8,689 bases of DNA from Campylobacterota bacterium (GCA_015488875.1 WFMX01000206.1:1-8689), one strand, 5' to 3'. Shown: positions 1-7,611, counted from the first letter of the stretch. Notes: generated by a model from the sequence alone, not told the origin. Numbers and translations: made by a program.

Positions 1-87
1 TGCAGTAAAATTATGTTGCAGGCAAGTTAAAACGATTATTATCCTTCTTAAAATTTTATAATATATCTTCTTTATTTATCTAATTTA

Positions 88-96
88 TGTTAAAAT
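88..96 (+). promoter_or_regulatory. Putative extended -10 promoter of the 137-1503 operon
   Basis: TAAAAT at 91-96 is preceded by TG one base upstream (TGTTAAAAT with the preceding t), the extended -10 form. There is no convincing -35 box, only a T-rich tract at 68-79. It would give a 5' leader of about 35 nt before the start codon at 137. The surrounding 136 bp are very AT-rich, so chance matches are possible. Confidence 0.4.
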
Positions 97-136
97 AGGA
101 AAACTACTCAAAAGATAGGTCGATAAAGGAGAAACT

Positions 137-817
137 ATGAGACTAGCAATTATCTCTATGATACTACTACTTGCTACTACCCTTCAATCAAAAACGAGTT
201 ATAGTTGTTATGATACTGATACTAGTGGACTCAATATAGAGTCCAACTACAAATCATCTAAAATCATCTTTGCAGTTAGAGATAAATTCAAAAATTTCAA
301 ACAGTCATTCTTTGTGCTTCTTGACAAGAGATATGAAAGGATAGAAGGTATGGCATATCTGTTTTGTGAAAAAGATAAATCTGGATATAGTTGTTCAGCA
401 GAGTGTGATGGTGGAAGCCTCAAATTTACAAAAGGATTGGATATTAGTGCAATCTCTGTGGAGTTTGAAAAATTTTATAGCAGAAGTGATGAGGAGAGTG
501 GAGAGCAGAAATATATTAGGATTACTAAAAAAGCTTCTGGCTCTAAGGTTCTTGTCGAAAGCATCAAATGCCCAAAGATTGTGAAGGCATTATACTATCC
601 AGAGAGAGATGGGCGAGATGGAAAATATATAGAAGAGAAGCGGTATGTATGCTACAATGAGAAAAATAGAAAAGGAAGTAGGTACAGCTATTATGGTTGC
701 AGGCTCAATAATGAACTCTGTATGTACTCAAATATGGCATACTTCGGTCACTATGGAACTTTAGCAGATGCAAAAGATGCACTGAATCGATGCAAGAGAT
801 CAGCACCTAAGGAGTAG
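137..817 (+). CDS. Secreted cysteine-rich protein of unknown function
   Basis: I do not recognise this 226-aa protein. The first 18 or so residues (Arg2, then a hydrophobic run of Ile/Met/Leu/Ala, then a polar Thr-Leu-Gln-Ser region) look like a Sec signal peptide, so the mature protein should be periplasmic or secreted. There is no lipobox and no second membrane segment. It has nine cysteines (24, 77, 86, 90, 145, 172, 188, 195, 219), many aromatic and charged residues, and a C-terminal block (about 185-219) with paired Cys and an alanine-rich helix ending in Arg-Cys. This suggests a small disulfide-stabilised exported domain; the odd cysteine count leaves one free, or cofactor or partner binding. 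The start is supported by AAAGGAG at 125-131, 5 nt before ATG. It ends 2 nt before the response regulator gene, so the two are almost certainly co-transcribed. Its role may therefore relate to that regulator's signal, but this is inference only. Confidence 0.8.
   Translation: MRLAIISMILLLATTLQSKTSYSCYDTDTSGLNIESNYKSSKIIFAVRDKFKNFKQSFFVLLDKRYERIEGMAYLFCEKDKSGYSCSAECDGGSLKFTKGLDISAISVEFEKFYSRSDEESGEQKYIRITKKASGSKVLVESIKCPKIVKALYYPERDGRDGKYIEEKRYVCYNEKNRKGSRYSYYGCRLNNELCMYSNMAYFGHYGTLADAKDALNRCKRSAPKE
809..814 (+). promoter_or_regulatory. Ribosome binding site overlapping the end of the upstream gene
   Basis: AAGGAG lies within the last codons of the secreted-protein gene, 5 nt before the ATG at 820. 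It fixes the start of the response regulator and makes translational coupling of the two genes likely. Confidence 0.7.
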
Positions 818-819
818 AG

Positions 820-1503
820 ATGTCCAAAGAAGATATAGAAATACTTATCATAGAGGATGAAGAGGATCTACTTGAGCTGATAGAGTACCATCTATCCAAA
901 GAGGGTTACTCTACTACAGGCTTCTTCTCTACTGATAGCGTGGAGCAGTTTATAGAGGAAGAGTCGCCGTCACTCATGATAGTAGATAGAAACCTACCAG
1001 GCGTAGAGGGTAGTGACTTTGTAGAGTATCTGCGTGATATAGGGTATGATATACCTGTCATATTTCTCACAGCTAAAGATAGAGAGGATGATTTAGTAAG
1101 GGGCTTCAAAAGTGGTGGTGACGACTATATGACTAAGCCATTTAGCCACAAAGAGCTTCTACTTCGTGTCAATGCTTTACTCAAAAGAACTGGTGTGGAT
1201 GATACAAAGAAGATCAAATTCCGAGATATCGCACTAGATCTCACTACAAGAGAGATATCTATAGATGGAGAGATAGTCAACCTAACGCAACTTGAGTTCC
1301 ATCTTCTGCATACATTTGTCAAGAGTCCAAACATAGTATTAGATAGGGATTATCTACGAGATGAAGTATGGGGTGATAGTAGTGAAAAATTTCACGACAA
1401 GACCATCAATGTAGCCATAAATAGACTCAAAAAAAAGATAGACCCAGAGGCTACAAAAAACTATTTCTTGCCAGTATGGGGCGTAGGCTATAAATTGAAC
1501 TAA
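820..1503 (+). CDS. OmpR/PhoB-family two-component response regulator
   Basis: This is a 227-aa cytoplasmic transcription factor of normal OmpR-family length. Residues about 6-118 form the receiver domain: acidic pocket Glu12/Asp13, phosphoacceptor Asp56 (in VDRNLPG), the switch Thr84 (FLTAK) and the conserved Lys106 (in TKPF). All catalytic positions are present, so it should be phosphorylated by a histidine kinase, unlike the atypical Asp-less orphans HsrA and CosR of this phylum. After a short linker, about 128-227 form a winged-helix DNA-binding domain with LTQLEFHLL, RDYLRDEVWG, the recognition helix around KTINVAINRLKKKI, and the wing GVGYKL at the C terminus. It is the second gene of an operon, 2 nt after a secreted Cys-rich protein, and a terminator hairpin follows, so no kinase partner is encoded in this unit. 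Target genes cannot be deduced. The family call is firm; the specific regulator name is unknown. Confidence 0.95.
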   Translation: MSKEDIEILIIEDEEDLLELIEYHLSKEGYSTTGFFSTDSVEQFIEEESPSLMIVDRNLPGVEGSDFVEYLRDIGYDIPVIFLTAKDREDDLVRGFKSGGDDYMTKPFSHKELLLRVNALLKRTGVDDTKKIKFRDIALDLTTREISIDGEIVNLTQLEFHLLHTFVKSPNIVLDRDYLRDEVWGDSSEKFHDKTINVAINRLKKKIDPEATKNYFLPVWGVGYKLN

Positions 1504-1526
1504 GGAATCCGATAATGTCTTCTGTT

Positions 1527-1564
1527 GATCATACATAATTGCTGATTTTGTATGATCGGTTTTA
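1527..1564 (+). terminator. Likely intrinsic terminator of the secreted protein / response regulator operon
   Basis: The arms GATCATACA (1527-1535) and TGTATGATC (1549-1557) form a perfect 9-bp stem with a 13-nt loop. It can be extended by three wobble pairs and is followed by GGTTTTA. It begins 23 nt after the response regulator stop codon. The U-tract is short (four T), so efficiency may be moderate. Confidence 0.6.
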
Positions 1565-1583
1565 TGCTACTGCTTTGAATTGA

Positions 1584-1592
1584 TGGTATAAT
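1584..1592 (+). promoter_or_regulatory. Putative extended -10 promoter of the WD40-caspase gene
   Basis: A consensus TATAAT at 1587-1592 is preceded by TGG (TGGTATAAT), a perfect extended -10. No -35 box stands at the usual spacing. The site follows the preceding terminator and lies 40 nt before the start codon at 1633, which suggests independent transcription of this gene. Confidence 0.6.
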
Positions 1593-1632
1593 ATGGCGAA
1601 GCTATATAGATATATAACAAAAAGGTATTGTC

Positions 1633-4488
1633 ATGAAGCTGATCGTGAAATTTGTCATACTTACTGTACTTCATTCTGCATTACTCCTATCAGAAGATAG
1701 CATCATCACGCTAGACATCAAGGGGCATATAGCTCTAGTGACCGATATCGTGGTCACAAAAGATCATAGATTTATCACGGCTAGTGATGATAAAAGTATC
1801 CGTGTGTGGAATAGGGACGGCAAGGAGGAGAGGCGGATACTCGGTCAGATAGGCAGTGGCAATCAAGGCAAGATATATGCTATAGCACTTAGTCCAGACC
1901 AGAAATATCTAGTATCAGGAGGTTATCTCGCTGGCGAAGAGAGGAGTGATTGGACTGCTATTAGGGTATACGACTACAAGAGTGGCAAACTCATCAAACT
2001 ACTCAAATCACACACAAATGTCATCAATGATCTATCCTTTAGCTCAGACTCCAAATACCTCATATCTGGCTCTAGTGACAAGAGAGCAAAGATATGGAGC
2101 GTAGATGACAATTTTTCACTCTCGGACACCATAGCTACCCACACCAACAAGGTATATGCGACCAAGATCATAAAAAAAGATGAGAACTATTTTGCTGTGA
2201 CTGTAGGGGACGACAACTATATCAGACTCTATGATATGCAGAAGAAGAGAGAGATAAAGAGCGACAAGAGAGCTTACAACCTAAACTATCTAGCCATCTC
2301 ATCAGACCACATAGCTACTAGTGGAAATGGTAGAGAGATATCTATATACGACTACGACCTCAATCTCATCAAGGTAGTGCCATCTCTCTCTAGACCCAAG
2401 GGATTAGCATACTCTCCAGATGGGAAATATCTGATTTCAGGTAGCGGTGTAGATAGCGTAGATAGATCTGTAGATGTATACTCTGTCAAAGATAATTATG
2501 CACTCTTCACTATATTCAAAAGGCACAAAAGTCCAGTGAGAGCGGTAGCATTTTTAGACAACCATACAGCAGTTACAGTAGGTGTAGATAACCACAAGAT
2601 ATATATATGGGATATAGATACAGGAGACATCAGCAGGAGTATCGTAGGTGCAGGTGAAGCAGTATGGAGTGTGGGGGTCAAGGGGGACAAGATAGCTTGG
2701 GGTAATAGAGAAGATGATAATCATACGATAGAGAAGTGTATAGATCTGAGAGAGTTCAATATATCAGATAAGATCCAAAATAAAAATAGCTTCTCTCGAA
2801 TACCTACCAAAAAAGGGGTATATACCCTATCTCACGAAGCTGGCGGTATGTATGGGTATGAGGATGCTACACTCAGCCTCAAAAAAGATGGTGAATTGGT
2901 AGTCAATATCACGCGAGAGTCATATGATGGTAAGAGTCACAAATCTTATGGGTTCTATAGGGATTATATCATCTCAGGTGCTGATGATGGATATTTGGAT
3001 ATATATGATTTTGAAGGCAGGCATGTGGCATCTCTAGTAGGTCATATAGGTTCCGTATTGAGTCTAGCACTAGAAGGGGATAGACTAGTCAGCGGTAGCT
3101 CCGACCAGACTATCAAGGTGTGGGATTTGAGCCCTCTGAAAGATATCATGGGTGAGACAAAGAGTATGGTCATCAAGCCGACTCTCAATATATTTGTATC
3201 CAGATATGATGAGTGGATAGTCTGGAGTAGAAGTGGCTACTACGCTTCATCTGTAAATGGCGATAAGTTCATGGGATACCACATCAACCAAGGCGTAGAC
3301 AAGGAGGCTCTATTTTTTCCTAGTGCAAACTTCTATAAAGAGAAGTATAGACCCAAGGTAGTAGAGTATATCGTGAAGTATGGTAGTGAAAAGGTAGCCA
3401 TAGATAGACTCAAGAGAGATGGACAGATCAACATAGACGATAAAAAGATCAGAGATATCTTGCCTAGCGAGATCAGACTAGAGTCTGCTCCGCAGTTGAA
3501 GACATCTGATGAGAGTACAAAGGTACTCTTCACCGTCAGTGGCGATCACAATATATCAAATCTCCTCTTCATGAAAAATGGTAGACCTCTACCAAATGGT
3601 GATATCAAAAATAAGGGCAACGGTAGATATAGTATAAATGTCAAGTTATCAGATGGTCTGAATATCATCATGGGAATGGTGAGAGGGAAGCACTCATCAT
3701 CTCTCCCTATAACAGTAGAGGCGATGAAAGAGTCTGTAGATGATATATTTAAACCAGTGTTGTATATGCTAAGTATCGGGGTGAGCAAGTACAAAAATAG
3801 CAAATACAATCTCACATATGCCAGCAAAGATGCCTCCGACATAGTGGAGATGTTCGAGAAGCAAAGAAATATAATTTTCAGAAACATTAAAGTCAAAACG
3901 CTGGTAGATGATAACGCAACCAAAGATAATATATTGGGGGCATTTGATTGGCTAGATAGAGAGGTGACGCAGAGAGATGTAGTCATCATATTTGCGGCTG
4001 GTCATGGCATCAACAAAGACAGTAGCGACTACTACTTCCTCAGTCATGAGGCTGATATAGGAAGCATCAGAAGAAGTGCCGTCAATTGGAGAGATTTCAA
4101 AGATATTACAAACAGACTACCATCAAAGGTGATACTACTAGTTGATACTTGTCACAGCGGAAGCATAAACGGAGCCAAGAGAGATCTGGTAGGTGCGATC
4201 AAGAGCATCACTAGCTCAGGTACAGGTGAGATCATCATGACAGCGACCACTGCCAATGGCTATTCATTGGAGGATGATAGGTGGCAAAATGGAGCATTTA
4301 CCAAGGCATTTTTGGATGGCATAGGGAGTATGGATGCAGACTACAATCAAGACGGCTCCATATCCATAAAAGAGATAGATCTATATGTCACCATAAGGGT
4401 CAAAGAGCTGACAGATGGAGCCCAAAAGCCGACTACTATCATGCCAGACTCTATACCAGATTTTGCCATATGGCATAGACCACAATAG
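1633..4488 (+). CDS. Exported WD40-repeat / caspase-like (peptidase C14) protein with EF-hand-type loop
   Basis: This 951-aa protein starts with a signal peptide (residues 1 to about 20, Lys2 and Lys6 then a hydrophobic core), so it should act in the periplasm. Residues about 31-498 contain many WD40 units ending in strand motifs such as IRVW (56-59), IYIWD (to 327) and IKVWD (494-498). At least nine are recognisable, enough for one large or two propellers. Residues about 515-590 match the linker I know from WD40-caspase proteins (EWIVW, SGYYASS, a GYHINQG segment, then a Phe/Tyr-rich stretch ending YRPKVV). About 620-700 look Ig-like. The C14 caspase-like domain spans about 705-945: catalytic His791 in AAGHG and Cys840 in DTCHSG, so it is probably an active cysteine protease, usually cutting after Arg/Lys in bacterial members. 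Residues 903-914 (DYNQDGSISIKE) form a complete EF-hand loop. The start is supported by AAAAAGG at 1619-1625, 7 nt upstream of ATG. The gene is monocistronic and convergent with tkt. The substrate is unknown. Confidence 0.9.
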   Translation: MKLIVKFVILTVLHSALLLSEDSIITLDIKGHIALVTDIVVTKDHRFITASDDKSIRVWNRDGKEERRILGQIGSGNQGKIYAIALSPDQKYLVSGGYLAGEERSDWTAIRVYDYKSGKLIKLLKSHTNVINDLSFSSDSKYLISGSSDKRAKIWSVDDNFSLSDTIATHTNKVYATKIIKKDENYFAVTVGDDNYIRLYDMQKKREIKSDKRAYNLNYLAISSDHIATSGNGREISIYDYDLNLIKVVPSLSRPKGLAYSPDGKYLISGSGVDSVDRSVDVYSVKDNYALFTIFKRHKSPVRAVAFLDNHTAVTVGVDNHKIYIWDIDTGDISRSIVGAGEAVWSVGVKGDKIAWGNREDDNHTIEKCIDLREFNISDKIQNKNSFSRIPTKKGVYTLSHEAGGMYGYEDATLSLKKDGELVVNITRESYDGKSHKSYGFYRDYIISGADDGYLDIYDFEGRHVASLVGHIGSVLSLALEGDRLVSGSSDQTIKVWDLSPLKDIMGETKSMVIKPTLNIFVSRYDEWIVWSRSGYYASSVNGDKFMGYHINQGVDKEALFFPSANFYKEKYRPKVVEYIVKYGSEKVAIDRLKRDGQINIDDKKIRDILPSEIRLESAPQLKTSDESTKVLFTVSGDHNISNLLFMKNGRPLPNGDIKNKGNGRYSINVKLSDGLNIIMGMVRGKHSSSLPITVEAMKESVDDIFKPVLYMLSIGVSKYKNSKYNLTYASKDASDIVEMFEKQRNIIFRNIKVKTLVDDNATKDNILGAFDWLDREVTQRDVVIIFAAGHGINKDSSDYYFLSHEADIGSIRRSAVNWRDFKDITNRLPSKVILLVDTCHSGSINGAKRDLVGAIKSITSSGTGEIIMTATTANGYSLEDDRWQNGAFTKAFLDGIGSMDADYNQDGSISIKEIDLYVTIRVKELTDGAQKPTTIMPDSIPDFAIWHRPQ

Positions 4489-4501
4489 AGGAGTGATGCA
4501 C

Positions 4502-4517
4502 GGTCGATAAATCGACC
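4502..4517. terminator. Hairpin between convergent genes, possible bidirectional terminator
   Basis: The arms GGTCGAT (4502-4508) and ATCGACC (4511-4517) are perfect complements with a minimal loop, in the 44-bp gap between the WD40-caspase stop and the tkt stop. Position and symmetry suit a shared terminator. Neither side has a real T-run, so an intrinsic mechanism is doubtful. A second small palindrome, TAGGT/ACCTA (4524-4535), overlaps the tkt stop codon. Confidence 0.4.
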
Positions 4518-4532
4518 ATTATGTAGGTGTAC

Positions 4533-6509
4533 CTAGACCTTGCAAACTCCTAGTTCTACATCTCTATACTCTATGCCCATCAAAGTACAAGCTCTTTGCA
4601 TGATGCCTTTGATAGTGAGTCCAAACTTTTCAAATAGTAGATCCGCAGGGGCAGATGCTCCGAAGCTCTCCATACCTAGTACGGCATCTGCATATCTATA
4701 ATACTCTGTAGCGGTAGCTGCTTCTACTGCTAGTACTTTGGTAGATGTGTCTATGACCATAGATTTGTACTCATCACTCTGTTCGTTAAAGAGGTCAAGA
4801 CATGGCACAGATACTATATTGGCTTTGATGCCCAACACTTCTAAGTGACAAGCGGCTCTTAGTGATGGCATTAGCTCACTACCACTAGCCATGATAGTCA
4901 GAGTCGCACCCTCTCTTTTTTTGATGAGATATGCACCATTTGCTACCTCTCCATACTCTCTCTTTGGCTTAAGAGTCTTTAGCTTTTGGCGACTTAGTAC
5001 AAAAGATTGAGGTGCATTGAGAGTGAGTGCTTTCTTCCACGCTTCTACATTTTCTGTAGCATCTGCTGGTCTCCATAGATAGAAGTTTGGCAATGCTCTA
5101 AACTGGCTGATCTGCTCTATAGGCTCGTGAGTTGGCCCATCTTCGCCTACGCCTATGCTATCATGCGTCCAAACAAAGAAGTTTTGTATGCTAGTGAGTG
5201 CGGCTATCCTAGCACTAGGCTTTTGATAATCACTAAATACAAAGAATGTAGCGTTGAACGGTATGATAGTGCCATATAGAGCCATCGCATTGCTGATAGC
5301 TGCCATAGAGTGTTCACGGATACCAAAGTGGATATTTTTGCCTTTTGGGAAATCTCCCATATCTTTGAGTGTAGTCTTGTTCGATGGTGCCAAATCTGCC
5401 GAACCACCTATGAAGCTAGGGATTGAGGTAGCGATGGCATTGAGTATCTTGCCATTACTATCTCTAGTAGCTACTGCATCATCGCCACTAAAATCAGGAT
5501 AATTGATAGAGTCAAAGTCAGGATTGAGTAGTCTATCAAGAGCTTCGTTTTGCTCTATGAGAGGAGCTTCCTTTTGTCTATGTATCCACTCTTTTTGAGC
5601 CGCTTCACCCTCTTCGATAGCACATCTAAATCTCAACAATACATCTTCTGGGATATAAAACTTCTCATCTGATGGGAAGCCAACTTTCTCTTTGGATATC
5701 TTGATGACCTCTTCACCTAGTGGAGCCCCATGGGTCACATGGCTACCCTCTAAACCATCTGCACCTCTACCTATGATAGTATTGGCTATGATGATAGTAG
5801 GTCTATCGGCACTTTTTGCAGTAGTGATGGCTTCATCTATCTCATCATAACAGTGTCCATTTATCTTGAGTACACTCCAGCCTTGAGCTTCAAATCTCTT
5901 GCCTACATCTTCACTCCACGCTATAGAGGTGTCACCCTCTATGGTGATCTCGTTGCTATCATAGATAAGTATGAGATCTTTGAGTTTGAGATGCCCCGCC
6001 AATGCACATGCTTCATAGCTGATGCCCTCTTGCAAGTCGCCATCACCACAAAGACAAAATACTTTGTGATCTATGAAATCGCAAGTATCTGAGTTGACTT
6101 GCTGAGCCGTGTAGCTCTCTGCCATAGCGAAACCTACCGCGTTGGCTATGCCTTGACCCAACGGTCCTGTAGTGATCTCTATACCATCTGTATGACCATA
6201 CTCTGGGTGACCTGGTGTTTTGGAGTCTAGTTGACGGAAGTTTTTGAGATCATCTAAGCTGACATCATAGCCCCATAGGTGGAGCAAAGAGTAGATGAGT
6301 CCTGTCCCATGACCGCCTGAAAATACCAATCTGTCGCGATTGAGCCACTTTGGATCTTTTGGATTATGGCTTATATGCTCGCTAAGTACTACGGCTATAT
6401 CTGCTAAACCCATAGGGGCTCCTGGGTGTCCTGAATTGGCTTGTTGTACCATATCGGCAGCTAAAAATCTGATGGTATTTGCCATCTTTTTACGCATAGT
6501 GTTTGGCAT
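4533..6509 (-). CDS. tkt: Transketolase
   Basis: This 658-aa thiamine-diphosphate enzyme transfers two-carbon ketol units between sugar phosphates in the non-oxidative pentose phosphate pathway (and the Calvin cycle where present), in the cytoplasm. The family pattern is complete: ANSGHPG with His28, FSGGHG with His67, GHPE (His101), GPLGQG (115-120), the ThDP/metal motif GDGDLQEG (155-162) continuing to the metal ligand region at Asn186, SHVTHG (His257/His260), and in the second domain GGSADLAPS (368-376) and REHSM with catalytic Glu399. The length is normal. The start at 6509 is supported by AAAGGA at 6519-6524, 9 nt upstream; internal Met5 and Met9 are less well placed. It is the second gene of an operon after ispA, 6 nt downstream, and its ribosome binding site falls in the last codons of ispA. 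I recall the same ispA-tkt order in Campylobacter jejuni. No anomalies seen. Confidence 0.97.
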   Translation of the reverse strand: MPNTMRKKMANTIRFLAADMVQQANSGHPGAPMGLADIAVVLSEHISHNPKDPKWLNRDRLVFSGGHGTGLIYSLLHLWGYDVSLDDLKNFRQLDSKTPGHPEYGHTDGIEITTGPLGQGIANAVGFAMAESYTAQQVNSDTCDFIDHKVFCLCGDGDLQEGISYEACALAGHLKLKDLILIYDSNEITIEGDTSIAWSEDVGKRFEAQGWSVLKINGHCYDEIDEAITTAKSADRPTIIIANTIIGRGADGLEGSHVTHGAPLGEEVIKISKEKVGFPSDEKFYIPEDVLLRFRCAIEEGEAAQKEWIHRQKEAPLIEQNEALDRLLNPDFDSINYPDFSGDDAVATRDSNGKILNAIATSIPSFIGGSADLAPSNKTTLKDMGDFPKGKNIHFGIREHSMAAISNAMALYGTIIPFNATFFVFSDYQKPSARIAALTSIQNFFVWTHDSIGVGEDGPTHEPIEQISQFRALPNFYLWRPADATENVEAWKKALTLNAPQSFVLSRQKLKTLKPKREYGEVANGAYLIKKREGATLTIMASGSELMPSLRAACHLEVLGIKANIVSVPCLDLFNEQSDEYKSMVIDTSTKVLAVEAATATEYYRYADAVLGMESFGASAPADLLFEKFGLTIKGIMQRACTLMGIEYRDVELGVCKV

Positions 6510-6515
6510 TTTGTA

Positions 6516-7367
6516 TTATCCTTTGTGTCTGTTGAGATATTTTATCATTAATGGTCGCAAGGCTCTTTGTAACTTCTCATCGAAGCCATCAAATCGTCTT
6601 TGCAAATCTTTTGCTAAGGTATCGGCTTGAACCATACTACCCTCTAAGCCCAAAAGATTGACAAAGCTATTTTTATCGCCATCATTGCTAGTAGTTTTAC
6701 CTGCCTCTTCATCACTGCAAGTCTCGTCTATGATATCGTCTTGTATCTGAAAGAGTAGACCTAGATCCAATCCAAAGCTATATAGCTCTTCTTGAATGCT
6801 TTTATCTACGCCTACTATCACCGCACCCATCTGTAGAGATGCAGCTATGAGCTTGGCTGTCTTATTGATATGTAGTGTCTTGATTTGATCGAGTGTGAGA
6901 GGGGTATTTTCAAAATAGCAGTCGATAGCCTGTCCTAGCACCATACCTCTACTACCGCCATCTCTTGATAATATCTCTATGAGCTTTATCTTGATATCTG
7001 CTCTTAGCGGTGCTTTTGAGAGTATATAGAAAGCGTCTGTGTTGAGTGCGTCACCTGCTAGTATCGCTGTCACTTCATCATATTTGACATGCAAAGTGGT
7101 GTGTCCACGGCGTAGGGGCGCATCATCCATAGCGGGTAGGTCATCATGTATGAGCGAATAGGTATGTAGCATCTCCACCGCCATCGCCACACTCAATGCA
7201 CCATCATAGAGTAGTGGTTCATAGGCATCTACTACACTTAGCAGTAGCATTGGGCGAAATCTCTTGCCTCCTGCTTGAAGCATATCACTTAGGGCATCTT
7301 CATATATGGGATGGAAAGATGGTGCTTCTGGTAAATTGGCTTTAAGGTATGCTTCAAATCGTTGCAT
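6516..7367 (-). CDS. ispA: Farnesyl diphosphate synthase (short-chain polyprenyl synthetase)
   Basis: This 283-aa cytoplasmic enzyme condenses isopentenyl diphosphate with allylic diphosphates to make C15 farnesyl diphosphate, the precursor for undecaprenyl phosphate and quinone side chains. Motifs: GGKRFRP (34-39 region) for diphosphate binding, first aspartate-rich motif DDLPAMDD (75-82) followed by RRG (86-88), GDAL (105-108), GQAID (145-149), NKT (168-170), and second aspartate-rich motif QIQDDIIDE with Asp210, Asp211, Asp214. The two-residue insertion (Pro-Ala) in the first motif and the preceding HTYSLIH are typical of bacterial type II farnesyl diphosphate synthases, which is why IspA is preferred over a long-chain synthase. 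Product length is nevertheless not proven from sequence. The start at 7367 has only a distant AGGGA (7381-7385, 13 nt upstream), a weak ribosome site. It leads the ispA-tkt operon and diverges from the outer-membrane protein gene. Confidence 0.92.
   Translation of the reverse strand: MQRFEAYLKANLPEAPSFHPIYEDALSDMLQAGGKRFRPMLLLSVVDAYEPLLYDGALSVAMAVEMLHTYSLIHDDLPAMDDAPLRRGHTTLHVKYDEVTAILAGDALNTDAFYILSKAPLRADIKIKLIEILSRDGGSRGMVLGQAIDCYFENTPLTLDQIKTLHINKTAKLIAASLQMGAVIVGVDKSIQEELYSFGLDLGLLFQIQDDIIDETCSDEEAGKTTSNDGDKNSFVNLLGLEGSMVQADTLAKDLQRRFDGFDEKLQRALRPLMIKYLNRHKG
6519..6524 (-). promoter_or_regulatory. tkt ribosome binding site inside the ispA reading frame
   Basis: AAAGGA on the minus strand forms the last two sense codons of ispA (Lys-Gly) immediately before its TAA stop, and sits 9 nt upstream of the tkt ATG. 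Ribosomes finishing ispA would cover the tkt initiation region, which favours coupled translation. Confidence 0.65.
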
Positions 7368-7403
7368 TTGTGCTATTGTGTCCCTATATTTTTAGTTGGC
7401 GAA

Positions 7404-7409
7404 ATTATA
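7404..7409 (-). promoter_or_regulatory. Putative -10 box of the ispA-tkt operon
   Basis: TATAAT on the minus strand (ATTATA on the plus strand) lies 36 bp upstream of the ispA start and would give a leader of about 30 nt. The -35 region has only a T-rich match (TTTGTT at 7425-7430, spacing 15), in keeping with weak -35 boxes in this phylum. Confidence 0.5.
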
Positions 7410-7573
7410 TCAAAATATGGATAAAACAAACTCTATGGATAGCAAATCTTATCAGAGTTCTTATAAAACTACATACATAGACCAATTTTGCACACCTTGC
7501 CGAAGAGATGTAATTGCAAGTTGAAAGTATTTGAATTTAGACAATTGTGCATTCAACTGAAAATATATATAGT

Positions 7574-7594
7574 TATGATATTATAAAATATAAT
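7574..7594 (+). promoter_or_regulatory. AT-rich promoter region of the outer-membrane protein gene
   Basis: Two -10-like hexamers occur: TATGAT (7574-7579) and TATAAT (7589-7594). The second matches the consensus better but would start transcription almost on the ribosome site AAGGGGA (7601-7607), so the first is more credible. There is no -35 box. I cannot decide between them from sequence alone. Confidence 0.35.
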
Positions 7595-7611
7595 TTTAAA
7601 AAGGGGATACA

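Noticed and set aside
1..60. Possible 3' end of an upstream gene (open frame 1 to the TAA at 28-30)
   Set aside because: Only nine codons are visible, with no recognisable sequence, and other frames and the minus strand are equally open. It cannot be supported.
118..127. Ten-base match GGTCGATAAA shared with the hairpin at 4502-4511
   Set aside because: The match is short and AT-rich, only one copy is part of a palindrome, and the contexts differ (ribosome-site leader versus convergent gene end). Chance is sufficient.
3546..3989. 147-codon minus-strand open frame inside the WD40-caspase gene
   Set aside because: It lies wholly opposite a well-supported coding region with clear domains, has no recognisable family and no ribosome site, and is a typical antisense shadow.
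4281..4478. Plus-strand second-frame open frame over the end of the caspase domain
   Set aside because: It overlaps the EF-hand and C-terminal segment of the protease in another frame and shows no independent features.
1633..4488. Caspase protein as part of an anti-phage or gasdermin defence system
   Set aside because: It carries a signal peptide, and neither a pore-forming partner nor any other defence gene is adjacent. The neighbours are a regulator operon and housekeeping metabolism.
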